Below, piece by piece: positions 49,100-58,125 of a stretch of 64,000 nt of DNA (positions are counted from its first letter, which is position 1; every line of letters starts with the position of its first letter). The stretch is from NCBI GenBank assembly GCA_016721865.1, contig JADKHF010000011.1, positions 1 to 64,000 of the forward strand. Reading direction: 5' to 3'. The notes under the pieces were generated by a model. That model did not search any database and had not been told where the DNA came from. It saw nothing but the letters and a program-made list of their open reading frames with translations. Position numbers and translations under genes: made by a program. This stretch comes from Nitrosomonas sp. (GTDB lineage: Bacteria > Pseudomonadota > Gammaproteobacteria > Burkholderiales > Nitrosomonadaceae).

Positions 49100-49430
49100 T
49101 TAAAACGATGCTCTAAGTTTTTTTGGATCATTTCTTCTCCCATCTTTTCCGCTGCGCACAAATATTACCTTCGTGTCCAAAAATATCCCCCCGGTATCTC
49201 TATTCAGGTGGAAAAGCTTCTCAAACACATAGATTGATTTCCTGCTTCTAATTCGTCTGATAATCTCGCTCGGAAATTTCTCCAATGGACAACTCACCAG
49301 TAAATGCACAAGGTTCTTACTCAACACACTTCGTATAATCTTGATTTCAAATGCCTCACACATCTGCCGTAAACCAACTCTCTCTAATCCGCTCCGCTAC
49401 TTCCCCCGTCAGAATCTTTTATCGATACAG
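49100..49430 (-). pseudogene. IS200-type TnpA transposase remnant
   Basis: The minus strand reads LTGEVAERIRES in one frame, then MCEAFEIKIIRSVLSKN, VHLLVSCPLEKFPSEIIRRI and YVFEKLFHLNRDTGGIF in another. This is the order of a Y1 (HUH) IS200/IS605 transposase. The HUH motif is damaged: the first His of the expected HVH is Leu here. The downstream part is also out of register. A dead fragment. Confidence 0.65.
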
Positions 49431-49838
49431 GCATTATAAGATGAATAGGATCTCAGTATTCCGGCCTTCGCAGCTATGAAAAACGATTGTTTAATTGCAG
49501 ACTTTATAAACTTTTCATCGCATACAATCTTCACTGGTCAAAATAAAAAGTAATTTAGAGCCTCTCGATGCTTCCCGTTTTCGATGACTGGATAATCTAC
49601 TACTAGCATGAAATATGAACTCAAATAATCTTATACTAATAAGACGCAGAGTTTTTGACACATTCCAGTATTGAAAAATATCAGCACGATGTTGTGAAAC
49701 TGGAAACAGGCTTAATATAAAAGAATGTTCTTTCAATTACCTGGTTCTGCAAACCGGAGAAGAGCAGGAATCAGGCAATGAAGATAAAAAATGTGCTATC
49801 CAAGAGTACTCAAGAAAATACCGCGGGGAGTAATATGA
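49431..49838. other. Intergenic region before the VIT-family gene
   Basis: About 400 bp with no supported gene. The end contains GGGGAG, 8 bp before the ATG of the VIT-family gene. Confidence 0.45.
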
Positions 49839-50528
49839 ATGAGTCACCATGAAGTACATCGATCACATCGTATAGGATGGTTACGTGCTGCTGTTCTCGG
49901 TGCAAATGATGGTATCGTTTCTACAGCCAGTCTTATTATCGGCGTGGCATCGGCCCAGGCCGTGCATGCAGATATTCTTCTTGCTGGTGTTGCCGGTTTG
50001 GTTGCGGGCGCGATGTCTATGGCTGCCGGTGAATATGTATCGGTTAGCTCTCAATCAGATACAGAAGATGCAGATCTTGAACTTGAGAAAAAATCGTTAA
50101 ACGATGACTTTGAATTTGAGCTAAAGGAGCTTGCCAATATTTATGAAAAAAGAGGACTGGATTCAATTCTAGCAAAACAAGTGGCAGAACAGCTAATGGC
50201 ACATGATGCATTGGGGGCACACGCAAGAGATGAATTAGGCCTTGTTGAAAACGTTAGAGCTCGCCCCGTTCAAGCCGCATTTTTCTCTGCTGGCACATTC
50301 ACTATTGGCGCTGCGTTGCCACTATTGGTTGCATGGAATATGCCGGGCATTCAACTTATACCAGCAGTTGCGGCATCGTCACTCGTATTTCTGGCAGCTT
50401 TAGGCAGTCTTGCCGCACATGCAGGAGGAGCGGCAATAGCTGTCGGTGCTATCCGAGTTACATTCTGGGGAGCTCTTGCAATGGGTTTAACTGCGGCAGT
50501 AGGCAGATTATTTGGTGTGGCTGTATGA
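49839..50528 (+). CDS. VIT1/CCC1 family Fe2+/Mn2+ transporter
   Basis: Membrane protein of 229 residues predicted to carry Fe2+ or Mn2+. Family features are WLRAAVLGANDGIVSTASLI in helix 1, LVAGAMSMAAGEYVSVSSQS in helix 2, the cytosolic helical Glu-rich metal-binding region (about 70-140, with KRGLDSILAKQVAEQLMAHD) and a C-terminal bundle of three helices. Ribosome-binding site GGGGAG is well placed. Alone on its strand. Together with fbpABC it suggests active iron management. Confidence 0.92.
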   Translation: MSHHEVHRSHRIGWLRAAVLGANDGIVSTASLIIGVASAQAVHADILLAGVAGLVAGAMSMAAGEYVSVSSQSDTEDADLELEKKSLNDDFEFELKELANIYEKRGLDSILAKQVAEQLMAHDALGAHARDELGLVENVRARPVQAAFFSAGTFTIGAALPLLVAWNMPGIQLIPAVAASSLVFLAALGSLAAHAGGAAIAVGAIRVTFWGALAMGLTAAVGRLFGVAV

Positions 50529-50547
50529 TCAAGATCGAAGCATGACT

Positions 50548-50880
50548 TTAATCGATTGCAGCAGCGATGATCTGTAATGCCTGATCAGGCATCGACTTTG
50601 AGTCATCAACAAGCCACGCCTTTCTGTATAAAGGATGTTCTGGATGCACAAGCTTGCCCATAAAGTCCAGCAGAAACGCACTTACTATCCGTTGTGCTGG
50701 TTGGCTAATGTCACCAAAGCTATTTGCTCCATGAATCACCATCTGCTGCAGAAACAGGATGGCCTCGTCTTTCGCGTGATAATCATCTCTCGTCATTACT
50801 CCAGGCGTATTCAGCCAAGGGTTTGCTTTGAGAAATTCAAAGATCAATTCTGCAGCATATTCCGAGTCGACGGTTTTCAT
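50548..50880 (-). CDS. Hypothetical protein
   Basis: A 110-residue protein I do not recognise. It is acidic and helical (SEYAAELIFEFLKANPWLNT, KDEAILFLQQMVIHGANS, AQRIVSAFLLDFMGKLVH) with no membrane segment and no cysteine. It is convergent with the VIT-family gene, ending 20 bp from it. Codon use looks coding. It could be a small cytosolic adaptor. Confidence 0.5.
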   Translation of the reverse strand: MKTVDSEYAAELIFEFLKANPWLNTPGVMTRDDYHAKDEAILFLQQMVIHGANSFGDISQPAQRIVSAFLLDFMGKLVHPEHPLYRKAWLVDDSKSMPDQALQIIAAAID

Positions 50881-50923
50881 AATTGAGCGGGAAATTATTC
50901 GCCAAGCATTTCTGATTCTTTAG

Positions 50924-51060
50924 CAGGCCAATAAAGAACGTTTTCGAAGGCAGCCGATACAAGGCAATGACAGGCGAAAAAACGCAGTTTATGTATGATA
51001 TATGAGAATGTTAGCCTGTTTTTAACACCGCAACGGCAACGCAGATAGTTTTTCAACGGC
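50924..51060. repeat. MITE-like repeat, family 2, copy 2
   Basis: Matches copy 3 (63096-63236) over almost its whole length, with an intact right end (GTTTTTCAACGGC) and a damaged left end (CAGGCC, then ATAAAGAACG). Non-coding. Confidence 0.75.
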
Positions 51061-51196
51061 ATGTTAAGATTTTCACGTGTTCCATATTCGCTTTACTCTA
51101 AGTTTATTGCATTAATATAGATGCTTATAAAAATCACCTCAATCAGCAGCACTACACAAACTGGAGATTCAGCCCACTGCATCCTGTTTCGCTCAG

Positions 51197-52665
51197 AGGC
51201 TGTGAAAAAATCGATTTTTGCGAGGGGTAGCATTCTGGCGAAGACGGCATTGAGCCGACACGATTTTCCATGGCATACATCAGATTGACACCCTGTCTTT
51301 CAAAAGCGCGTCAAGCCAGCCGCTTTCCCCCTGATTCTGCGATCATTCTGCTCCTTTGCCCGCCAGCCACTAACGAAATGGACTGTGTTGGGTGCCAAAT
51401 CCGAGCAATTCGGGCGCTAAGGCAAAGGTTCGCATCAAGTTGTGTGTGCGCTAGCGCATGCGAGTAACAATACGCCCCGCACCTTGGTTCTGCCACGTAC
51501 TCTCAGCCGGGTTAGTCGCGTTCCCCTGGCTAGTGCATTGACACATTCGGCGGTTGCGGCTCGCTCCTTGTATACTTTCCTGGCTTCGTCTGTTCCCATG
51601 CGCTGTTTTTGCTGTAGCGTTCATTAACTTGATCGATCATTGGCACCAGTTGCCCCATGTCACTACCTGCCGTGCTCACCTCGACTCCCACGATGATTTG
51701 AGTTTCGGTATCGGTGGCATATTGCGCGTTGTAAGCTGGGCGAAACCCGCCATCACCCATCTTCATGACCGTGGCCTCGGCATCGGTGGTCGATGCCCGC
51801 GCGTCTTCCGTTTTCTTGCCTTGCTTTTCCTTGAGCTTTTCCATTCCGGCAAGCGCTGCAGCGCTTGTTCGATCCGTTCTTGTCGCTCTCGTTGAGCACG
51901 CTCCCGAGCTGCTTGTTGCCGACGCGTCATGACTCCAGGATCGTCTTCAACTTGCCGCTTTAAGGTCTCTATCTGCGTGCGCGCTTCTTCCAGGCAGCGC
52001 TCCAGCGTCCCCCGGCGCCGGAATGATGATGCTCCCGCACTCGCCCTTACCCGCATGCCATCCTGTGCTATTCCGCTTGAGCTCGACCGCTTTCACCGCC
52101 AACAAGGCCGCCACACTGTCTGTAAGTAAGCCATCAAACTCCGCTTCATGCTCCCCCGAAAATCCGACAGTGTGTGATGGTTGACCTGTACTCCTCCGCA
52201 AATCCACCGATAGGCATCATGCGCCTCGGTTAGCCTCGCAATCGTCCGTGCGCTGCCTACTCCCTCAACAGTGGCATACAACCACAACGAAAACAAAATT
52301 TCCGGTGCAATCGGTGTTCTGCCGCTGCCACCTTCCACTGCCTTGATTCCAGCATAGATTCCGCTCAAGTCAGCCTGCTCTACATACGCCCATACGATCC
52401 TGGCCCGATGATCTTCCGGTAACAACGATTCCAGATCGCTCGGTCGTAATTCCACTTGCGACCGATTCGGCATCAGTACCCGCGCTACGACCGCAACCAA
52501 GGGTTTAGCCAAGGGCCTGGGATTAATGATCATGTTGAGTCTTCAGGAAATAAATCAGGGATTGATGACGTTGTCATGGCAGGTACAAATTAAATGGCTC
52601 GTTTCCGTTATTTTACCTGCTACTGGTCAGTTGAAGCCAGTGCACAAATGGTTTTTTCACAGCCT
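51197..52665 (-). mobile_element. IS1182-like insertion sequence, copy B (internally deleted)
   Basis: Same terminal repeats as copy A (AGGCTGTGAAAAAA) and the same flanking CTCAG (51192-51196 and 52666-52670). At 1469 bp it is shorter because a stretch equivalent to copy A 28077-28239 (163 bp) is missing. Numerous small differences from copy A show the two have diverged. Confidence 0.85.
51370..52577 (-). pseudogene. IS1182-type transposase, copy B (deleted and frameshifted)
   Basis: Corresponds to the copy A transposase but carries the 163-bp deletion just after FRPAYNAQYATDTETQIIVG. It also has single-base losses near the start (GTTGAG-TCTTC in place of GTTGAGGTCTTC), near 52145-52160 and near 51840. 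The catalytic segment around VDGGY is inside the deletion, so this copy cannot be active. Confidence 0.8.
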
Positions 52666-52670
52666 CTCAG

Positions 52671-53159
52671 ACTATTCACACCCAGGGCATTTTTAGTGCA
52701 TTTAACTTATTAAAATGCCTATGGACTGTTTCGAGGTTGATACTTTCTGGGGGTGAATTTAAGTACTAAATCAGGATTAATGAACTAGATAAACAGGATT
52801 GATTGACTATAGTACCAAATTAATCTAAGGAATAGCATGAGGCCACTCAAGTTGGTGCGTTTAAGGAATAACTAGTTGAAATCAGCTGATTCTCATCAGC
52901 TATACAACCTGAGTAAAAACAGTAAAGGGGGAAGCACGGGAAAATCCGCTGAAATTTCATTGTAAGGCGCGACTTAACGTCTTCAACCCTACTCAGGAAG
53001 TATCTAACTGAAAATAGCACTTATTTATATAATTTAATGACATTTAACCCATTATTAATTGCCATTGCTGTGATTCCATTATTTTGATAGGTGGTCTGGA
53101 CAGATCTTTATCATCAGATTACACCGCTTTCTTCAACCCTGTCATACACCATAAATATC
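52671..53159. other. Structured intergenic region upstream of the PAS-GGDEF gene
   Basis: About 490 bp with no gene. It contains a perfect hairpin (AGCTGAT-TCTC-ATCAGCT, 52884-52901) and an 8-bp pairing, CCTGAGTA (52908-52915) with TACTCAGG (52990-52998 region). That pairing encloses about 75 nt with AAAGGGGGAAGCACGGG and AAAATCCGCTGAAAT. It also has a degenerate tandem repeat around 52772-52830 (AGTACTAAAT ... AGTACCAAAT). I cannot match it to a known riboswitch. Confidence 0.45.
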
Positions 53160-55319
53160 ATGCCTCAGAGCACTACCGAGAACGATAAGAAATCAGAAGA
53201 AAATACCAAGTCTCCAAACAAGCAAGTGGATGAAATGTTGCGTTTTCACAGCAATATCCTGCAAAGTCTGGCAGAAGGCATTTATTTGATCCGCGCCAGC
53301 GACGGAGTAATTGTTTTCACCAACCCACAGTTTGATCGCATGTTTGGTTATGAATCAGGAGGACTTCTCGGTAAGCATGTGAGCATAGTCAATGCCCACG
53401 GTGAAAAAGATCCAAAAGAGGTAGCTGCTACAATAATGACCGAACTTGCGCGAACAGGTATATGGAGCGGTGAGGTACAAAATATCAGGAAGGACGGAAT
53501 CTTTTTCTGGTGCCGTGCCAGTGTTTCAACATTTGACCATCCCCAATTCGGAAAGATTTGGGTATCATTACATGAAGATGTCACAGAACACAAGCACATG
53601 GAAGATTCCTTGCGAAAGAGCGAGAGTCTTTTCCGAAACTATTTTGAATTGGGTCAGGTGGGCATGGCTATCACCTCTCCTGAACAGGAATGGCTGAATG
53701 TAAACCAGCATCTGTGCGAAATGCTTGGGTACACGAAAGAAGAATTGACCAAAATGACCTGGGTAGAGCTGACCCATCCAGACGACCTTGAACCGGACTT
53801 GGTGCAGTTCAGGAGGTTGTTGTGCGGGGAAATCGAAAAGTACTCGCTGGACAAGAAATTTATCCATAAAAACGGGAATATCATCTATACACATCTGACC
53901 GTGGCTTGTCAACGCAAGCCCGACAAATCCATCGAATACGTCATCGCATCGGTTGCAGATATAACCGAGCGCAAACATGCTGAAAATGAACTGCGGGAAA
54001 AGGAAGAACGTCTGACGCTGGCAACGCTTCAGAATGGCGTAGGTATCTGGGATTGGAACCTGATAACCCAGGAGATGATATGGGACGACTCGATGTACTC
54101 GCTCTATCAGATCCGCCGCGAAGACTTCATCGGCACCGAAGAGGCATGGCGGACCGCCTTGCACCCGGATGACCTCGAACGTGGAGACAAGGAAGTCTAT
54201 GATGCACTTTCGGGCAAGAAACCTTTCAACACGGAGTTCCGTGTAGTCTGGCCAAACAGCGAGGTTCGCCACATCAAGGCCGTGGCGAAGGTATTCCGAG
54301 ATGAACAAGGAACTCCATTGCGGATGCTCGGCATCAATATGGACATCACCGAATTAAGGCAAGCAACGAATGCACTCCAGGAAAGCGAATTCCGCTGGAA
54401 ATTCGCCCTCGAAGGCGCCGGTGCCGGTGTCTTGGATTGGAGTTTGTTAAACAGTACCGTATTCTTTTCCAAACGCTGGAAGGAAATGCTTGGTTTTTCT
54501 GAAAATGAAATTGGCAACGGCCTGGAGGAATGGACAAAACGCATTCATCCCGGCGACAAAGCGGAATCACTCACCACGATGCAAGCGTATCTCGACGGCA
54601 AGACACCGGATTACGCCAGCGAACACCGTGTCCGGTGCAAGGATGGCAGCTACAAGTGGATACTCGCCCGGGGCATGGTGGTAAGTCGCAGAGAGGATGG
54701 CAAACCCTCGCGCATGATCGGTACGCATACGGACATTACCGAGCGCAAGGAGGCCGAGGAGCAAATTCGCAATATGGCTTTTTATGACCCCTTGACGCAA
54801 CTCCCGAATCGCCGCCTGCTGAATGACCGGCTGGAGCAAACCATAGCTGCCAGCAAACGCAGTGGCAGTTATGGTGCAATGATTTTCCTCGACCTGGATA
54901 ACTTCAAATCACTCAATGACACGCACGGGCATGATGCTGGTGATTCTTTGCTGCTGAAAGCAGCACTGCGCATTATCGGTTGTGTACGTGAGGTGGATAC
55001 CGTCGGGCGTTTCGGCGGCGATGAGTTTATGGTGGTGCTCAATGAACTGGATACGGACAAGGCCAAATCGGCCACGCAAGCCGCCATCGTCGCCGAGAAA
55101 ATCCGCACTGCTTTATCCGAGCCTTACCTGATTAAAATTCAGCAAGAAGGCAAAGCAGAAACCATCATCGAGCAACATTGCACATCGAGCATCGGCGTAG
55201 TACTGTTCATCAGTCACGAAACCAGCACGGAAGATATTATAAAAGGAGCGGATCTGGCTATGTATCAGGCCAAAGAGGCAGGCGGTAATTCGATCCGGTT
55301 TTATGATTCCAAGGATTAA
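53160..55319 (+). CDS. Multi-PAS diguanylate cyclase (GGDEF)
   Basis: Predicted cytosolic sensor making cyclic di-GMP. Four PAS/PAC units follow each other: about residues 30-150 (GIYLIRASDGVIVFTNPQFD), 155-280, 285-410 (GVGIWDWNLITQEMIWDDSM) and 415-540 (GAGVLDWSLLNSTVFFSKRW), each with a DIT(E) linker. The GGDEF domain is at about 550-715, with DPLTQLPNRRLLNDRL and the active site VGRFGGDEFMVVL. An RxxD inhibitory site (REVD) lies just before it. There is no EAL domain. I prefer the ATG at 53160; a GTG 23 codons upstream is also in frame. It stands behind a structured intergenic region. Confidence 0.88.
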   Translation: MPQSTTENDKKSEENTKSPNKQVDEMLRFHSNILQSLAEGIYLIRASDGVIVFTNPQFDRMFGYESGGLLGKHVSIVNAHGEKDPKEVAATIMTELARTGIWSGEVQNIRKDGIFFWCRASVSTFDHPQFGKIWVSLHEDVTEHKHMEDSLRKSESLFRNYFELGQVGMAITSPEQEWLNVNQHLCEMLGYTKEELTKMTWVELTHPDDLEPDLVQFRRLLCGEIEKYSLDKKFIHKNGNIIYTHLTVACQRKPDKSIEYVIASVADITERKHAENELREKEERLTLATLQNGVGIWDWNLITQEMIWDDSMYSLYQIRREDFIGTEEAWRTALHPDDLERGDKEVYDALSGKKPFNTEFRVVWPNSEVRHIKAVAKVFRDEQGTPLRMLGINMDITELRQATNALQESEFRWKFALEGAGAGVLDWSLLNSTVFFSKRWKEMLGFSENEIGNGLEEWTKRIHPGDKAESLTTMQAYLDGKTPDYASEHRVRCKDGSYKWILARGMVVSRREDGKPSRMIGTHTDITERKEAEEQIRNMAFYDPLTQLPNRRLLNDRLEQTIAASKRSGSYGAMIFLDLDNFKSLNDTHGHDAGDSLLLKAALRIIGCVREVDTVGRFGGDEFMVVLNELDTDKAKSATQAAIVAEKIRTALSEPYLIKIQQEGKAETIIEQHCTSSIGVVLFISHETSTEDIIKGADLAMYQAKEAGGNSIRFYDSKD

Positions 55320-55345
55320 GTAGAGCTTACTCAGAAATTCAGCGA

Positions 55346-56026
55346 TCAGATATGCGCTGCCAAGTAAAAATTCCGGTTTGAAAAGAATTGACAGGCACAC
55401 GCAAACGGAATTTCACTGGGCGTGCTCTTTTTTGCCGCCGAAGATGCCATTCTGGCAGCAAGATTCTTCAGGCAAATAAAAGCCCACACCAAGATGAGCA
55501 GATTCATAACCAGGAAGATACTATTAATCCATGCGACAGATGTATCACTGCGTTTGGCTCGAATATTGTTGAGCCGGTAACCAAACTTTCCTTCAATCGG
55601 AATGCGCTCACGATATTCCCGTCGACGTTGTGTTTTCAGACGCATCAATTCATCTTTATTTTCAGGTGTAATCTTTGGCGATCGTCCCAGTGGTTTGCCT
55701 GAGAAGCGGATATGCTTGCATTCCAGATAGCTGCGATTATCACGTGAACCATATAGCGTGTCAGCAATGACGACTTCGGGATAATAGCCGTAACGCTTTT
55801 TGTAGGCCTCAACTTGCGCTTCAGGATCATGGCCTTCATGCTGTGCATCCCAGTGCAGCTTGTCGACATGCGCCAACCCTTTGCCAATCAGACTCACGCT
55901 TATTTTGGCGCCAAATTCCATTGCAGGAACTGCAATTGCTGTATTGGATGGTCGTCTCAGCTTGATCAGGCTGAGATAGACTTTCCTGGCAATCTCGCGA
56001 TAAGTGCGTGGCTTTTTTTCAATCCT
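55346..56026 (-). pseudogene. IS5-type DDE transposase, 3' half
   Basis: Second half of a transposase: AMEFGAKISVSLIGKGLAHV, LHWDAQHEGHDPEAQVEAYK, RYGYYPEVVIADTLYGSRDN (second catalytic Asp), RFSGKPLGRSPK and RIPIEGKFGYRLNNIRAKR (catalytic Glu), ending in a hydrophobic tail. The N-terminal third, including the first catalytic Asp region, is missing because the frame runs into the thioesterase gene. A truncated, inactive copy. Confidence 0.75.
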
Positions 56027-56441
56027 GCGGCACCACTTTAGGCCGCCGGTTGTTATCAATGGCAACATAAGTCAGTACAGCCTCGGTCACTTTAATGCAG
56101 ATCTCCTCACCGCCTTCCCGCACGCCACGCTGGGCGTATACTGATACATCGACGGTAATCGAAGTACGCCCCACCTTGATGATGTCCGCATAGAGACTGA
56201 CGATATCGCCGACAAACACGGGTTGTTTGAATACAAATGAATTGACGGCCACCGTTGCGACCCGTCCGCGCGCACGCCGGATAGCCGGTATGCTCCCCGC
56301 CATATCCACTTGCGACATGATCCAGCCGCCGAAAATATCACCGGCATAGTTGGTATCTGATGGCATCGGCACCACGCGCAATATGGGCTGCCCTTCCGGC
56401 AAGGAAACATGAAGTGCTTGATCATTCGGTATGTTATGCAT
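56019..56441 (-). CDS. Acyl-CoA thioesterase (YciA-like hotdog fold)
   Basis: Hotdog-fold acyl-CoA thioesterase of about 140 residues. Key segment SDTNYAGDIFGGWIMSQVDM (active-site Asp of the GDIFGGW motif), then ARGRVATVAVNSFVFKQPVF and VGDIVSLYADIIKVGRTSIT, ending AVLTYVAIDNN. I took MHNIPNDQALHVSLPEGQ (56441) as start; an ATG 18 codons upstream is also in frame. The 3' end meets a truncated transposase within a few bases, so the last residues may have been altered by that insertion. Confidence 0.87.
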   Translation of the reverse strand: MHNIPNDQALHVSLPEGQPILRVVPMPSDTNYAGDIFGGWIMSQVDMAGSIPAIRRARGRVATVAVNSFVFKQPVFVGDIVSLYADIIKVGRTSITVDVSVYAQRGVREGGEEICIKVTEAVLTYVAIDNNRRPKVVPQD

Positions 56442-56612
56442 TGGCGGTTTTAGCTCATGAATAGGGATACCGCAAGAATACAATAATCCTCTCATCTAAG
56501 GTCAGTTTCTGTTTCTCCAGACCTCGCATTGAGCACGGTAGTAGGTTCATTCGCTTTTCGGCGAGAAACACGGGAGAATGGGGCCATAAAATACTCTAAT
56601 CAGATCAGGCTT

Positions 56613-57452
56613 ATGGAATCCCTATTTGAAACTGCTGCGCGCTGCCTGACCGCCTGTGAAATCGAAAAAAAACTGCGTTTGGCCGAGCAAACGGCGCAGG
56701 CATGGCGTGACGGCTTATTGTCTTTAGACTGCAAAGATGGACCTGAGCCGATTGGCGAGCCTGGACATCCGGACAGACCTGTTCTGGTAGCACCTGACAA
56801 GGTACCCAAACGCGGCCTGGGTACCAAAGAGGGTCTTTCCGCCCTGGTCCATGCAATGGCGCATATCGAATTCAACGCCGTTAATCTTGCCTGGGACGCC
56901 GTATATCGTTTCCGTGATCTACCTGAACAGTTCTACAGCGATTGGATAAAAGTGGCGGAAGAGGAAGCTTATCATTTTCGATTGTTGCGCACGCGCTTGA
57001 ACGAGCTGGGCACTGACTATGGAGAATTTACGGCACATAATGGTTTGTGGGATATGGCTAAGCGCACGGCATTTGATCCGATGGTGCGCATGGCGCTGGT
57101 GCCACGTGTGCTGGAAGCCAGGGGATTGGATGTGACACCCGGAATTATCAAACGATTGCGTCAGGTCGGTGATGAGAAAACGGTCGCAGTGTTAGAGATC
57201 ATTTTGCATGATGAAGTCGAGCATGTGGCAATCGGATCGCGCTGGTTTAAATATTTCTGTCAGCAACGCGGATTGGACTCGGAGCAGACTTTTCGAGAGT
57301 TGATCAGCCAATACTTTACACGACAGATGTCCGGTCCATTTGACTATGAAGCAAGACAAAAAGCTGGTTTTACGATAACCGAACTAAAAGCGCTTGAATG
57401 CATGGAAATCACCGTAGGACATTCCGGAAAAACTTCATCGAATCGCTCCTAG
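56613..57452 (+). CDS. DUF455 ferritin-like protein
   Basis: Predicted di-iron, ferritin-like four-helix protein of 279 residues. Ligand-like motifs are VHAMAHIEFNAVNLAWDAVY, WIKVAEEEAYHFRLLRTRL and EIILHDEVEHVAIGSRWFKY, the ExxH pairs expected of DUF455. The C-terminal helix has DYEARQKAGFTITEL. Activity unknown. I took the ATG at 56613 (MESLFETAARCLTACEI), close behind AGG; the frame is open 28 codons earlier. Divergent from the thioesterase gene and convergent with metW. Confidence 0.85.
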   Translation: MESLFETAARCLTACEIEKKLRLAEQTAQAWRDGLLSLDCKDGPEPIGEPGHPDRPVLVAPDKVPKRGLGTKEGLSALVHAMAHIEFNAVNLAWDAVYRFRDLPEQFYSDWIKVAEEEAYHFRLLRTRLNELGTDYGEFTAHNGLWDMAKRTAFDPMVRMALVPRVLEARGLDVTPGIIKRLRQVGDEKTVAVLEIILHDEVEHVAIGSRWFKYFCQQRGLDSEQTFRELISQYFTRQMSGPFDYEARQKAGFTITELKALECMEITVGHSGKTSSNRS

Positions 57453-57488
57453 ACACCTGCTTCTCTAATGAAAATTGTCGGGAACCGA

Positions 57489-58103
57489 TCATTCCCGCCG
57501 CTCAAACCGGTAAAACGCCAGCATTCCCATCAGATTCGGCAGAAAACTAACCGGATGATCGCCGACCATCACCCTGCGCTCGAGAATACGCGCGTCACAT
57601 TGCTGGCATAGCGCTTCAAAATCTCCCAACGTGCATAAATGAATATTGGGCGTGTCATACCACTGATAAGGCAGTGTTTTTGACACAGGCATATGCCCGG
57701 AAATAACCTGCATGCGGTTTTTCCAGTAGCCGAAATTGGGAAATGAGACGATACCTTCCTTACCCACCCGCAGCATTTCCTGAATGATACCTTCAATGTA
57801 ACGCATAGCCTGCAAAGTTTAGGACAGAATGACATAATCGAACGAGCCCGATTCAAAGCTGGACAACCCTGCTTCCAGATCATTCTGGATTACATTAATG
57901 CCATTACGAAAGCAATTGAGCAGATTGTCGTCGTCGATTTCCACGCCATAACCAAAAACATTGCGCGTGTCGCCCAAATAGCGCAGCAATGAACCGTCGC
58001 CGCAGCCTAAGTCCAGAATCTTCGCACCGGGTTTAATCCATTCAGCAATGGCGGCAAAATCCGGGCGTAATGCAATAGTAGATGGTGCTGTTGTATCAGT
58101 CAT
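57489..58103 (-). CDS. metW: MetW, methionine biosynthesis protein (in-frame stop)
   Basis: SAM-dependent methyltransferase-like protein that activates MetX in Betaproteobacteria and relatives. SAM motif I is AKILDLGCGDGSLLRYLGD, then GYGVEIDDDN and SGSFDYVILS. Exactly at the conserved VILSQTLQ the Gln codon CAA appears as TAA (57816-57818), after which the same frame continues TLQAMRYIEGIIQEMLRVGK, FPNFGYWKNRMQ and LPYQWYDTPN. A single C-to-T change explains it. Downstream of metX by 22 bp, as usual. Confidence 0.85.
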
Positions 58104-58125
58104 GGTTGATTTATAGCTCTTTTAC

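Noticed and set aside
49515..49736. 73-codon minus-strand frame near the IS200 remnant
   Set aside because: No start signal, no similarity, and embedded in AT-rich non-coding DNA.
52908..52998. Possible cobalamin or cyclic-di-GMP riboswitch
   Set aside because: Only loose resemblance (AAAGGGGGAAG ... AAAATCCGCTG); the required conserved cores of either class are missing. Kept only as an unexplained structure.
53568..54308. 246-codon minus-strand frame inside the PAS-GGDEF gene
   Set aside because: Antisense shadow of well-conserved PAS domains; no recognisable protein features.
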